From: Amaurobius ferox
Lineage: Eukaryota > Arthropoda > Arachnida > Araneae > Amaurobiidae
Reading direction: 5' to 3'
Assembly (NCBI GenBank): GCA_951213105.1
Contig: OX578153.1
Location: 50,864,539-50,928,538, forward strand
Length of the DNA: 64,000 nucleotides
Shown piece by piece: positions 35,040 through 47,813 of the stretch; within the stretch, counting starts at the first letter, position 1, and every line of letters begins with the position of its first letter. Made by a program: the position numbers and the translations under genes. The notes beneath the pieces are model-generated. The model searched no databases, was not told the origin of the DNA, and worked only from the letters and a program-made list of their open reading frames with translations.

Positions 35040-35883
35040 AAAACTAATAATCATACGATAACGAGATCTTGTATTAAAATTTATCTGAAACGGTAATTTA
35101 TATGAACAAGTTCATCGTACTAATAGTTATTTTCACATGATCTCAATCGATGGTCTGCAAACTCTATAAATATGGTAGCTATATATGTTGTGCGCCTCCT
35201 ACTTAAAACATTTTTATCATTGATTCATATTGATTTACTTTTAGTTTATAAACTGAAAATAAATTATTACAGCATTTTAATTTAAAGTAATAACACAATC
35301 TACTTAATAACAATAATACGTAGAGTAATAAATTATTTACAATATACATAATATTCACAATATGCTCACATAATGTTCATAATAAATTTTGTAATTGTAG
35401 AAAATTATTCATATTTTAAGTAAATTACAGAAATAAAGTAACTTGTAATAAATTTAGTGAGAAGAATTACATTCCTTTTATTTGGGAAATGTGACAGATC
35501 CTATCTTTTTCTGTATATTTTGCAAAATTTAACTAGTTAAATATTTTAATACTAATGTTCCAAACAAAGCATGTTAAGTTAATTTTGTGCAAGTTTTGCT
35601 ATATCTATCGGTTATCATGGGTATGCAAAATGTAGATAATGTAATACCTGCAGAAATAACATACACTGCTGTCTGGCTTTCTCAACCATTATCTGGCCTT
35701 CTCTTTCTTTATGGCTGTATTTGAATGTACAGCTTTGTCAATTATTCTATTATTAATTAGTCTAGGAAAAGAAATTTCAGCTCAAAGTTTACTCGCCAAA
35801 AATCTTTACTCTCGCAAGTGCAATATAAATAACAGCATTCCTTAACATATTTGTCATTTTTGTCATAAAAAATTACTTTAAAA
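35040..35883. other. AT-rich DNA, no gene seen
   Basis: No feature recognised. Confidence 0.4.
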
Positions 35884-38490
35884 TTGCACGGGTAAGTGCA
35901 ACTAGCACTATACCCGTTCTTCATACAGAGTATAGAAAGAAACTTATAATTCATAATCATGTGCAAATCCCTATAGTATACTAAATGACTTTGCTAATCA
36001 AAATATTCTATTAAAATATTTAATTTAATGGTCCTAAAAAAGTTTTAAGAATCGCTGTTTTTGCTATACAAAATGTTCTTCACGGCAGATTGGAAGAATA
36101 AAACATCCTGACTCCGTTTGTAAACAAATTTACAAACATGAAATTGAATCAATAAGTGCAAAATAAGAGTGCTCAAATGGTATAGGACCCGTACTACTTA
36201 TACTCGTGAATATTAAAAGATATACCTGTGTATTAGTAGAAGATTACACATACTACAGCATATGAATTTCTAAAATCTTCGTCAAAATAAAACAGTTGAC
36301 ATAATAAATTAAAGATATCCTTAATCTTGCCAAAACTGATAATACTGAACTAAAGGCCATAACTGATTCCAATATATGCCTAAAAAAAAGCACTAAAATT
36401 GTATAGGGAGATATTCCGTACTATTTATATTGTCGTATATTAAAAGATGTGCCCGTCTGTTAGTAAAAGATTACCCGTATTGCAATATGAGTTTGAATAA
36501 TCTTTGTCAAAATTAAACACATGACATAATAAATGGAAAATATCAATAATCTCCGTAATCTTTAAATCAGAAGACCGTAATTGATTATAATATATGTCAA
36601 AATATATGCCACTATACCTGTACTACTTATATTTTCATAGATTAGAAGATATATCCATGCATTCATGGAAGAGTTTCCGTACTATTTACTACAAGTTTCA
36701 ACAATTTTTGCCAAAATGAAACAATGACGTAATAAATTGAAACTATCAACAATCCACAAAAATATCAATAATAATAATGACCTTAATTTATATATAATTC
36801 TGTCAAAAATGCAATATCGGTGAAATTTATTTGATACATATACATATCTTTATTATATAAATCGGAAAAGATTTAATAAAAATCTGCTACATAAACACAT
36901 TGGATTTAAATCCATTGCTAAGTGACATGATATAATTTTCTTCAAATAAATTGGCAGAAGAAATATAGTCTGCATAATTCTATCTCTATGGAAGGTTTAA
37001 TTGTTCGTTTTTAATTAATATTTTAATATTTAGACAACCCCTGGGCTTTTGAAATATGCACTAAATTTTAAGTACAGGGTTATTCCGTTACCCATGAAAT
37101 TTCAGTATATTCAGTTCAGCTGTTCTCCCGTGATAATCAGACAGATTTTCAATTTTTTTATATAGATTATGTAATGTTATGTCAAAAATATAAAATAATA
37201 TAAATATGCACATAACTGTAAAGTCTTGCGTAAATACAACTTTTCGTACATTCTTACATAAGCTGATAATGATATGTAAGAAAATAACAAAAATACACAC
37301 TCAGAGTGGATAACAATTTCTTCCTAGCTATTGACATATTTACATTTGTCAGCTGAAACATATCATTTATGAATGACTGATTGTGGATTAAAATTATCCA
37401 AATGTAGACTTTTAATAGATAACTAAAAGTTTACTTATTTTGCTGATTTTCAATCTATTTCTCTAAATCTATATAAATAAAATTGAAAATCTGTTTGTCT
37501 CATCATCACGGGAGAGCAACCGAACCAAATTTAAATGAAATTTTGTGGGTAGCCTTAAAATAGCCTGACTTAAAATGTAGTCCATGTTTTGAGTTTACAA
37601 GAGCAGGGGTTGTCCAGATATTAATTAAAAATGAACAATTAAATAATTTATATAGCGTTATGCAGACGATATTTTGCTGCCAATTTATTTGAAGAAAATT
37701 TTATCATGTCGTTTAGTAACAAATTTAAATCCAATGTGTTTATACGGCAGCTGATTTTTTATTAAATCCTTTCTGATTTAAATAATAAAGATAGGTATAT
37801 AAAATAAATATCACTGATATTACATTTTTGACTGTATTATATCAATTATGGTCTTCGGGTTTAAACATTATCATTATTGATATTTTCAGTTTATTATGTC
37901 ATTGTTTTATTTTTGCAAAAATTGTTGAAACTCATATATTGTACGTAGTACCAAGTAATCTTTAACAAATGCATGGATATATCTTCTACTCTACGAGAAT
38001 ATAAGTAGTACAAGTATATTTGCACATATTTTGGAATATATTGGAATCAATTACGGCCTTTAGGTTTTAAGATTACAGGATTATTGATATTTTCAATTTA
38101 TTACGTCATCTGTTTTATTTTGACAAATATTTTAGAAACTCATATGTTGTAGTTGTAGTATGGGCCCTATACAGTTTTAGCGCTTTTATTTTGCATATTT
38201 ATTTAACTGCAATTTATTCAACTTCATATATTTTGTAAATTTGTTTACAAACAAGACCAGGACATTTTATTCTTCAGATCTGCTCGTGAAGATAATTTTG
38301 TATAGCAAGAACAGATATTCTTAAACTTCTTTTTAGGAGCATTAAATTAAATATTTTAATAAAATATTTTGATTAACAATGTCATTTAGTATACTATAGG
38401 AATTTGCACATGATTGTGAATTTTAAGCTTTATATTATTTACTTCATGCGAAAAATGGGTATACTGCTAGTGTTTTTATACGATTAAAGC
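35884..38490. repeat. Very large inverted repeat of family R1
   Basis: The left arm (about 35884-37170, plus) and right arm (about 37466-38490, minus) are diverged copies of the same sequence in opposite orientation, around a ~295-base spacer. The arms end towards the spacer with the R1 terminal module (CTCCCGTGATRATS... TATATAGATTA). The outer ends pair CATGTGCAAATCCCTATAGT with CATGTGCAAATTCCTATAGT. Within the arms a ~200-base internal unit (landmarks GTACTACTTATA and GACATAATAAAT) is present about three times on the left and twice on the right, which explains the unequal lengths. No coding frame is visible. Confidence 0.85.
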
Positions 38491-40614
38491 ATTGAAACCA
38501 CACTCAAGAAAAACAGTACTTGAGGGAAGAGGTGTAAAACTCCAGAGGTGTGTTTTAAAGGATTCAATACCCACATGGTGTTTGTTACAAAACATGACAT
38601 CTGATACATAGGCATTGTATATTTATTTTGCTGCATCCAAGCCAGAAAATATTTTCTGTCGCTGTAATTTCAAACAACTTGAATGTTGCAAAGAACAAAG
38701 CTTCAATTTGGCTTCTGAATGTCATCGAATAAATATGAATGTCGTCTTCAATTTTTATATGAAATTATAATTTTTCTGTATCAGGTTTTAATTTACCCAT
38801 CTGCATTTTTCATACAAAGCAAACTTTTATTACTTAATATGGATGGAAACTTTTATCTGCTAATTTCAAATTTTGTTTCATATGTAATTTCAAATTTGAC
38901 TCATTAAACCCCCAATGACCCGAATTTAATAAACCGAACCCGACACGAATTTAATAAAACGCCCAACCCGACACGAATTTAATAAAACGTGGTCCGAACC
39001 TGGCCCATGTTCTAGGTCGGGCCTAAATCTGTAGGCCAGACCCAAGCCCATACAGACCTCTAACTTTGACACCCTTGAGATTGATATTTAAAATTGCCCC
39101 CCCCCCCTATCAAATTGAATCTTAAGATATGCCAGTGGCTTTGGAGTCAGTACTTAAAACATTTGACTCTCTTTTTTCTACTGTCTTACTCCTAGTTTTT
39201 CAACATCTAACTCCCAAATAAATTGCAATTATTTGTTTATTTTTTATAGCAATAGTCTTTTAATTGGCAATCATTTGATATTTTTTAAATTTATTGTCTT
39301 AAAGCTATTTGAAAAACTATTAAAAAGTTAAATATTCCAATATAAAAATATTTTTTAAATACATTTTATTTAGGAATCATTCTGAATAAATCAGCAAAAA
39401 AAAATTAATAAACAGCAAATCTTTAAATGTGTCTTCATTTTGATTCTTAACAATGCTTCATTGAAATTTACCCAATATATAGGGAACTTATATTCTGTCC
39501 ATTTCATTAAATTAATACATTTGCACAGAACTTCAATTTCTGCAATGAAGAAATTTACAATTATTGCCCTACATGGTCATTGTAAACTGTCAAAAATAAG
39601 TACAGCAGTTGCTACGTTATTAGAGACTCATTACTATAATCTTTCTTGTAAGTACAGTTTGGCTGAAATAATACATTTTTAAAGCCATGGTATATATAGA
39701 TGTTTTCAAATATAGGTTCTCTTGCACACGTGCTATGATTGTGATGCCAGTTTATATTAGTAAAAGCCACATAAGTGTGCATTCACAATAAAGTTCAAGA
39801 TGTAGTAAAACCATTAATGATAAAAAGCCCTGCTCAGCTATAATGCTTATGTTAAATTGAGCAATGAATTGCATCGGAAATTGTATCTAATAGCAAATTT
39901 GATCTAGATAAATGATTTTTCTTCATTAAACTTTCAACTTTAGTTGAACTCATTTCAGTAAATATTGTTTCCAAGAAACATAATTTAATATGGAAATAAG
40001 GGATTCTAATAAGTTGAAACCATAAAATTTATATACATGCATAAAAAAAAATGAAGTTTTATTGAACTTTTGCACTAAATTAATTCACTAATCGATAGAC
40101 TAAAGTGAATTTTTTACTATATTTCATGTAGGAATCTATAATATTTTGTCTGAATATCTATACAGTTTTGTTATATATTAATCTATAAAGTTTTGTTAAT
40201 ATTGTTTGAATCCATAAAATTTTCTTCCAAGTTTCGCACCATTTCAATAAATGCAATATCATTAAATTTATGTTGCAGGCAACTTATGTCAGATAATCAC
40301 AAAAACAAATACACTTATGATTTTCTCAAACAGTGGGCATTATTCATGATTTGCTATTGCATGTAATATTCATAATTTTAATTTCCAAACTTTATATTTT
40401 TGAGACAAATAATTAAGGAAAATCAACATCAGTTTATAAATTAAAGCTAATGGAGTTGTGTATTTAAATGTATTAACTATAATATTTACCCTTGTACTTT
40501 GTTTTCTTATTTTATTTTTATTTAAAAAACAATGAATTTCTTCAGTTTATTTTTATTTACAGCACAAATTGAAAAAGAATCTGTGAAATACTAATTCTTT
40601 GATTTTTTGGGGAG
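38491..40614. other. AT-rich DNA with a short GGGCC-rich repeat tract
   Basis: At about 38905-39065 an ACCCGACACGAATTTAATAA unit occurs nearly three times, followed by GGGCC-rich sequence and GCCCATACAGACCTCTA. The same terminus is seen at about 6065-6085. The rest has no recognised feature. Confidence 0.45.
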
Positions 40615-40890
40615 TTATCGAGACTATTTGACCTACCAAAAGGTTTCAGGTAACTGTTTAGATGACCATGACAGTGTCACTCAGTTTAGACCAGAACCCA
40701 ATGGGGGTAGCAAGCACAAGGATTGCAACATCATTCCCCTAACTCATCACCTTTTAGATGGACATTTGGGTCTACAGACTAACATACTCATACACTATGT
40801 AGACACAAAAATAGTTTTGGGCATCATCGACATTGGAACCCGGGCCCTACTGTGTGCAAATCCCCTACCATCACTGAATAGACCATCACT
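40615..40890 (-). repeat. Old, near full-length SINE copy
   Basis: Read on the plus strand it aligns, with many differences, to the reverse complement of the 55508-55795 SINE over its length. Matching parts include GGTAACTGTTTAGATG, TTTAGACCAGAACCCAATGG, TTTGGGTCTACA and the tRNA-like B-box region GGAACCCGGGCC. A 95-codon open frame across it is incidental. The divergence shows that the family has been active over a long time. Confidence 0.75.
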
Positions 40891-40894
40891 TTAG

Positions 40895-43650
40895 AGGACC
40901 ATCACTGAATATAACAATGTCATTTTTTATTTGAATGAATATAACAAGGTGTTCCTAATAAAAGAGATATCTATTTAGCAATACAATAGGAATTGTGAAA
41001 AACAACCTTAAGACATGAAAATATAAATATTTATTCGAAATAATACTATACAATATGCCAAATTTAATTATCAGTTTCCACTTTTATGACCATCAATGTT
41101 TCTACAGATCTGAAAGCCATAAACTGTTTTGTAGAGCACACATTCAAGCATTTCAGCTATTATTTGAACTAATGAACTGGTTTACAACAAAAAATGCAAC
41201 TCAAATCAAGATAAATAAGCAAACGTATGTTTTAGAAATTAACTGTCTAAATGTGAACATCCAAATAAGTGCAAGGCTATGTAGGTCAAACTGAAATAGC
41301 TAAAGTTTGAGTAAAGAAATTCAATTGATTTCTAAAATGTATGTATTCTTATTTATTTTGATTTGCATTGCATTTTACATTGTAAACCAGTTCATTATTG
41401 ATTATGTGCAAAGTCATGTGCTGTACTTATGAACTGTTGCAGTAATATGATTTGAATATCATTCCTATTTATAATTCTTTTGTGTTCCACTTGTGACTTA
41501 ATGGAACCCCCAGGCAGAAAATATGTAAAGGTGCTAAATCAGCTAGGACAAAAATTTAGGTGCCATTTTTACATCTAAATAATGGAATTTTAACTCTTAA
41601 TTTATTATATTTTCTAGATAACAAAGTGGGGGGGGGGAGACCAAAAATTGTGTTAGACGTCATTTGTATGCTTTTGCAAGTGAACTAACACAAGAAAAAT
41701 ATTTTTAAAACTTAAATAAAAATTAACATATGTTATTCCTTCTCTAATATTTTCTTATAGCATACATGCTTTGATGCTTTGATTATGTGGTATACAATTC
41801 ATAGTACACTAAAGAATGATAAATTAGATTCACATCTACATAGAGTAGCACCTATAGTTCTCCTAAAAATGTCCCTTTGATATATATCAAATTAGTCTAA
41901 CTTAGATTTGAAATTTATATTAATTTAAAATGTATAATTAATTAAAAAGAAATTCTGATTTGTAAAAGTAAAAAGAGCCAACTGCAGATTTACTATCTTT
42001 GCAGTTTTCACAGTTGAGGGGGGGGGGGGGAGTTGCTATAGCACTAAGATACAGAATTCTCCTAAAACTATTCATTTGATTTATATCAAAATTATCTAAA
42101 TTGGAATTGACATGTATATTAATTTAAAGTGTGAAAATAGTTCTGAGTTGTAAAGAAAATCATTAATGCTGATTTAGTATCTACAAGATTAAATAGTGAT
42201 GAATTTAAGGAGTCCATATTATACATTTTACATAGATTAATTGGGGACCTTTTAGCAGTGGTGGAGTGACCATAAGTGACTTCTAATTCATCTCGGTAAA
42301 TCCACCACTAATATAAGCTAATATCTCCATGTAGAATGACTGTGCATGAAAGATATAATATTGATCGAAACTTCTTACAGAAATATCCACATTGATTGCA
42401 AGTAGATTACCTTTTGCCATGCAGGCTGCCCCCTTCCCCCGGAAGGGGAGGGAAGTTACAGCTTGCAAAGAAATTTATCCGTCACTCACTCCAGTTATAA
42501 AGGAAGGGAGAGGCTTAACTGCAAAACTCACATCTCCATTTTTGTCATTTTACTCACTTTGCTTAAAATTCATAAAACCTGAAAACCTTTTTCATTTGAA
42601 TTGTCGCTATACTGTAAGCGGTAATAATTAAAGAGTAATTTAACCACAGGAAAACAAAATTTATCCATGGTAAAAAACAAGATTTAATTGATGAATGTTA
42701 TGTTTTACATCAAAACTAATCAAAATGTAACATAGAAGAATAAATATAAAAATATCTACTTTGGTTAAAATAAGCTTCAAATACTATATTTTACAAATGA
42801 TAATGAATCACACTCAACCATGCTATGTAACGAAAAGGTAATAGAAAAGTAAGTAGATGGCTGATCATGTGATCTGATAAAATCTTCTTATTGGCTGAAT
42901 GGAAAATGTGAGTTTTGCAGAAAAATTCACAGTGGAGAATGTCAGTTTTTCAACTAAATCAGGTTCTGAATACTAAATAAATATCAAAGAATGTGACTTT
43001 TTCAGGATACTATTTGATCCACATATCTACGACCATGAACAAGAATATATATAAAAAAAAGCTTTTCGACCGAAAATGGGGAAGAGTTTTAAAACTAGAC
43101 TCTTCAATACTGACTCAATTGAGCAGATGACCTACCAATAAAATGCACTTACTCTAGATCACTATATAGATTTAAATTGTCCTCTTTTAGATATATGTAT
43201 ATACAATCTGGTCGGTGTCTAACAGCCACTGGCTAATGGAAATGTCTGACTTCACCAGTGGTGAAATCAGACATTTCCATTTAAGTTGGCGTATACCGTT
43301 CCAGTTGTAAGAGCTTTTTATTATTCACCTACTCAAACTTTTTAATTCTTTGTTATATTCTAATTGTATGACATAGAAGTATTAAAATATTGTAATATTT
43401 GTAATTTCATGATGAAAAATATACATATTTTAAATACATGGCTGTATTTAAATCAGTTTTCATAAGATAAGCAAGAGACCCCCCCCCCACCCTGTCTGTT
43501 CTCCTCTCCATGACATATAGTATTAGTATGGCAAAATAGCAACCATAATTATTTTAAATAACACTGAATTTGCACTTTTAATTCAATTTTCGTTTTCATT
43601 TGGTTACTGGACTTATTAAAGGTAGTGCAGCAAAAAAAAAGAAACATAAA
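40895..43650. other. AT-rich DNA with tandem duplication and palindrome
   Basis: About 41856-41970 and 42048-42165 are two diverged copies with a period near 190 (landmarks TTCTCCTAAAA, ATTTATATTAATTTAAA). G runs lie near 41630 and 42020. No gene is seen. Confidence 0.5.
43235..43281. repeat. 47-bp near-perfect palindrome
   Basis: AATGGAAATGTCTGACTTCA is followed by its reverse complement ending CAGACATTTCCATT, with arms of about 23 bases, one internal mismatch and almost no loop. It may be a minimal foldback element or a recent inverted duplication. Confidence 0.85.
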
Positions 43651-43654
43651 ATAT

Positions 43655-44195
43655 ATTAAGAACGGCTAGTCCTAGAGTAATAGGGTTGGTCTTACTCTTT
43701 TCATTGTCAAAAATTATATATAAAACAAGCATTTAATTGATACATTTGACCATACGTTGTCTTTTATTTTAAATTTTTGCGGGCCTTATCGTAAAAAAAG
43801 GCAAATTTATCTTTTTTGAATGGTACGAAAATCTAATCAGCACCAAAAGATATCCTTCATGTGACTTATCCACCAAATTTTGTGAAATTTGGTCATCTTC
43901 AACTAAAGTGGATACAGGCAATGTTTGCGGGTTATTTTGCAAAAAAAGGCCGGTTCGTTTATCCGGAATCGTACCAAAATTTAATCATCACCAGGGTCCC
44001 CCAAAAGGGACTTACCTACCAATTTTTTTTTTTTTAAATAAGGTCAATTAGTTTTTGAGTTAAAGTGGATAAATTGCGCAGACGTCACTCTAAAAATAGT
44101 TTTTTCGTGTTCTAGAAATCTTAAAACGTGTAGATCCATCGAAAACTTCCGTTACGATTTTCGACACGATTCCAATACTTTCCCTATCCATTATC
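43655..44195 (+). repeat. Dispersed repeat family R2, copy a
   Basis: Shares ACAAGCATTTAATTG with 48391-48480 and a long 3' part with 45515-45785: TTTTGTGAAATTT, AGTGGATA, CTAAAAATAGTTTT, GTAGATCC and TTTTCGACACGATTCCAATA. The internal CACCAAAAGATAT/CACCAGGGTCCCC segment is duplicated. No coding frame is visible. It resembles R1 in style, with a tail that ends near a cluster of A/T-rich modules. Confidence 0.65.
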
Positions 44196-44395
44196 ATGTA
44201 TTGCAGGGAAAGTAGAAATGCAATTATATATATTTTGGGTTGTAATAACAAATTTGGAGGACATAATTCATATCTATATAATAATCGTCTAACATGCTTT
44301 TGTCTTCATAAAACACAAAACCCGCCGCATTCCCCAAAATATAGATACAGGTCCCATTGCAAATATCAGCAATGTACCTGTTTCGCGTTTATTAT

Positions 44396-44428
44396 CGAGG
44401 CCAACGTAAACAGTTACGTTGGCCTCGT
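44396..44428. repeat. Perfect 14-bp stem hairpin
   Basis: CGAGGCCAACGTAA, a four- to five-base loop, then TTACGTTGGCCTCG. A third GTTGGCCTCGT occurs at about 44454. No poly-T follows, so it is not read as a terminator. Confidence 0.75.
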
Positions 44429-44447
44429 AACTGTTTAGGTATTGGTT

Positions 44448-44730
44448 TTATGTTGGCCTCGTTATTATACGCTCGTCAGTATGGAATAGCCGATATCTGT
44501 AGTGGCAACATGAAACTTGCTGTAAGCCACAATTTTTGCGAGCTTCTATGAGAACTGACAATTTCAGGCCTTCCATGTGGCCGGCATAAAGAACATTGCC
44601 TGTGCAGTTTCGTGTGGCCTGAACTAAATTGTAAATGAATTTTATTTTGTCCACGTGGAAGGATTGAAATTGTCTGAGTGTCTCTATCTTTCCAGATTCC
44701 AGAAGGTCCTCGGTGACCTAGAAAACTGAA
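44448..44730 (-). pseudogene. Coding relic R3, copy 2, with an acceptor-like 5' end
   Basis: On the minus strand an open frame of about 90 codons starts directly after TTTTCTAG (near 44720). It reads VTEDLLESGKIETLRQFQSF, then FHVDKIKFIYNLVQATRN and GNVLYAGHMEGLKLSVL, and stops at 44448. The middle matches the relic near 7500 in protein sequence. The acceptor-like start suggests an exon, but the presence of two copies suggests a mobile element or duplicated gene. Family unknown. Confidence 0.45.
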
Positions 44731-45514
44731 TGTTTGCAAATATACTATCGAACACAGGATAGATCTCAATGAAGTTCGATTTTCGACCCCCCCCCACCTG
44801 CACACAATTTCTGAGACAAAGAAAATGGGGGAGGGGGGTCCGAAAAGTATTTTCGGACCTTTCAAAAGCCCTCTCTTGGCCTAGAAAGCTGAATATTGGC
44901 ACATTTATTTTATCTTTCATGTCACAAACATGACCCCCTCATTCCGTGGGACAGAGAAATGGTTTTCATGCGTCAACTAGCCTCTATCAAGGAAGTATAA
45001 AGAATTTGTTGTCAAAAATTGCATTTTGAACAACACAAAATTTAATACTTAAATAAGTGAGGGAAATGTTATGCAAGATTTGGTATTTTTCAAAGATTTA
45101 GACATCAAAATTTCTGTGTTTTGCATCTGTGCTTTCAAATAATCTATATTATTTGAAAGCCTCTTACTACCTACTCAGGGGTCCAGTAATTTTCCTATCG
45201 TTTCAAAAGATGGAGTGATGGGAACGTTAATCGTTTTTACGAATTGGTGTATGGAACCCCATAGCTTTCTAAAGGGCCGGGCAGTTCTCATAAAATGTCT
45301 TATGTATAAACAGTACCGCTGACAGAATTTGCGGGACCTTATGCAGTAAATACATGGGTCCCCTTACTACCCAATTGTTGACCTTTTATCATCTTTATGC
45401 TGCTCAGGTCTCCGGGGTCTCTATACAATGTATAGTTCAAACACGACCTCCTTTACCCGGTAGATCGCAGTGTGAACAGGACATGGCTAAAAATAGGTCA
45501 ACCCATTAAGGGTG
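44731..45514. other. No gene seen
   Basis: Contains GGGGGG/CCCCCC runs and an imperfect repeat of CTAGAAAGCTGAATATT (near 44722 and 44882). No motif supports a gene. Confidence 0.35.
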
Positions 45515-45785
45515 GTTCTTTTTTTTTTCTTTAATCATTCCAAAATCGATTCAGCACCAGGGTAACCCACAAGTGACTTACCCTTCAAATTTTGTGAAAT
45601 TTCGTCGAATAATTTTTGAGCTAGAGTGGATACATACATTGCACAGACAAACACGCACCCTCACACAAAGCCGTCACGCTAAAAATAGTTTTCTCTTGGT
45701 TCTAAAGTGCTCGAAACGCGTAGATCCGTCGGAAATTCGAGTTGAGATTTTCGATACGATTCCAATACTCTTCCTTCCCTATACA
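45515..45785 (+). repeat. Dispersed repeat family R2, copy b
   Basis: A shorter copy of the 3' part of 43655-44195, from CAGCACCAGGGT to GATACGATTCCAATACT, with an added CAGACAAACACGCACCC segment. Confidence 0.65.
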
Positions 45786-46546
45786 TTTCGATATATTGTG
45801 TTAATTATATAAGAATTAGTAATTGTATAAGTAGTAATTATATTGTGGGGAGTAGATAAAATAGGGGCGTTCACCTGCGATGGCGGAATAATGCGGAATG
45901 CGGAATCCAAAATGGCGGCCATTCCGCATTCTGTAATCCTGGACGGTGGTGTAAAAGGGGGGAAAATGAGAAAAGGTGGGGGTAAAAAATTTTGGAGAAA
46001 CTTTTTGTCGGGTGGCAACGATTTTGTAGTCTTGTACGAGGGGTTTAGGGAGAAATAAATTTTTTTGAAATGAGTTTTTTCTAAGTAGGGAAGAAACTTT
46101 TTTCGGGGTGGCAACATCGGCAGTGGCGGTATGGAACTATCAGCGCCCTCTAGCAGGATTAAGCGGAACTATCGGGGATGGAACTTAGAAATATTTTTTG
46201 TTTGGGTTGCCATAGCAACACCTGTATGGGAGAACCTTTTTTGGGGGGTGGCAACACCTACTTACCTGTGAGGGAGGCTGTGCAGTGCCAGCAGCGCCCC
46301 CTATCGGCAGAAAGGAGAATTAAAATTGGGATTTTTCTACCCTAATGGGATTTTTCTATCCTAATGGGATTTTTTTTTTCTTTTTTTTAAAATGAGGTTG
46401 ATTAAATAAAGTAATTAAGTATATTAAGGTCATTGTTATTACATGTCGAGGACATACCAACGGTATGCCAAGGGTGTGCTAAGATCATGTCAATACCCCT
46501 CCCCTATATGGTGGTTACGAAGTGAACTGTAAGAATTCTGCATTTT
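45786..46546. other. GC-richer tract, no gene established
   Basis: Contains an 11-base-arm palindrome GAATGCGGAAT ... ATTCCGCATTC (about 45895-45932), and the phrases GGGTGGCAAC and CAGCGCC twice each. It looks like decayed repetitive sequence. A 112-codon minus frame (45779-46117) has no family motif. Confidence 0.4.
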
Positions 46547-46874
46547 ACTAACAAAATTTCGTAAATGCAAGTTTTTTTCTTCTATTTCTTCGCAAATGTA
46601 AGTTTTTTTACTTTTCAAAAACCGCATTTGTGCTGTTTTCTCTATGGAAATTAACATAGGTTTTCACACTTGTGCTATTTTTTAACGTTTTTTCACAAAA
46701 ACATACTTTTTACTAACAAAATTTCGTAAATGCAAGTTTTTTTTCTTATATTTTTTCGCAAATGTAAGTTTTCTACTTTTCAAAAACCGCACCTGTGCTG
46801 TTTTCTCTATGGAAATTAACATAGGTTTTCACACTTGTGCTATTTTTTAACGTTTTTTCACAAAAACGCGATTT
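46547..46874 (+). repeat. 165-bp tandem duplication
   Basis: Units start at 46547 and 46712 with ACTAACAAAATTTCGTAAAT and are nearly identical, so the duplication is recent. A partial third start follows at about 46888. Confidence 0.9.
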
Positions 46875-47800
46875 TTACTTGTAAAAAACTAACAAAAACA
46901 TGTTTTTAAAGTAGTAGAATTTCGGGAATCTCGGGAATCTCGAGAATCTCGGGAATTGGGTGTATAGGTGGGGGTGTGTTTCCCCAACCAGTCTTGGATT
47001 TAAAAAAATTTTAATATTTGCAAAAATAAATATTTTTAAATAATCTTGAAAGTGTGCTTTTGTCCAAAATACTTGAGTGTTATGAATCTCACAAGTTAAT
47101 TAAAGGATGATAATTAAATAAAGTCTTGGAGTTTAAATAATAGCAGATACCAATGTCTGTATGCATATGTTTTTACACGAGGGTTTCTTTAAACCAACAT
47201 GTTTTAATATGTGTGTTATTTTGTGCATGTGTTATTTCTTTAAACCAACATGGTTTAATACGTGTGCTATTTCACAAGTGTACTACTTCCATACGGGTAT
47301 CTTTCAATCTTAACATGTTTTAAAAATAAATATTTAAAATCCCCCACATACTAATTTCTTTATAGGAGTGTGCTATTTTATACGTGTGTGAGAGTATCTT
47401 TAAATCCCATCATGTTTTAAAAAGAGTGTGCGCTGTTTTAAAAACCGCACGGCAGACCCGAAGGCTTAGTATAGATAAGCGTGTGGTTGGTTAGTGTAAT
47501 GTGTGTAAGTGAATTATTTTAATTTTTTAATTGTGGACCCACCACCACCCGCCAATTTAAACTGGATAAAAAAAAAAACAAGTGTTTAATATCCAATGTA
47601 AGTCGACGCCACAATTTAACTGTGATTCTCAAATGAATGAGAATCTTTTTGCAACTTCTCATCTTCAGAGCATCTTCTATTTAAATAGCATAGTTTTCTT
47701 CTATTTTCTTTAAAGTATCCAATATTTCTTGAAAGTGTAGGCCCACCACCAATCCCGATGTATATAAAATACATCCCTACACTTTACCTCATTGATCTTC
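46875..47800. other. Degenerate repeats, no gene seen
   Basis: 47160-47440 has several imperfect units containing AACATGTTTTAA and GTGTGCTATTT. CTCGGGAAT is repeated at 46921-46960. No coding frame. Confidence 0.45.
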
Positions 47801-47813
47801 TATTTAAAAGTTA

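Noticed and set aside
40607..40894. 95-codon open frame
   Set aside because: It lies on a diverged reverse SINE copy and has no protein motif.
44396..44428. Rho-independent terminator
   Set aside because: The hairpin lacks a following T run and the genome is eukaryotic.
45779..46117. 112-codon minus frame rich in Pro, Phe and Lys
   Set aside because: Composition follows the purine-rich plus strand; no motif and no related copy.
46114..46300. GGCAGTGGCGG as a second hAT terminus
   Set aside because: No matching inverted end or 8-bp duplication nearby.
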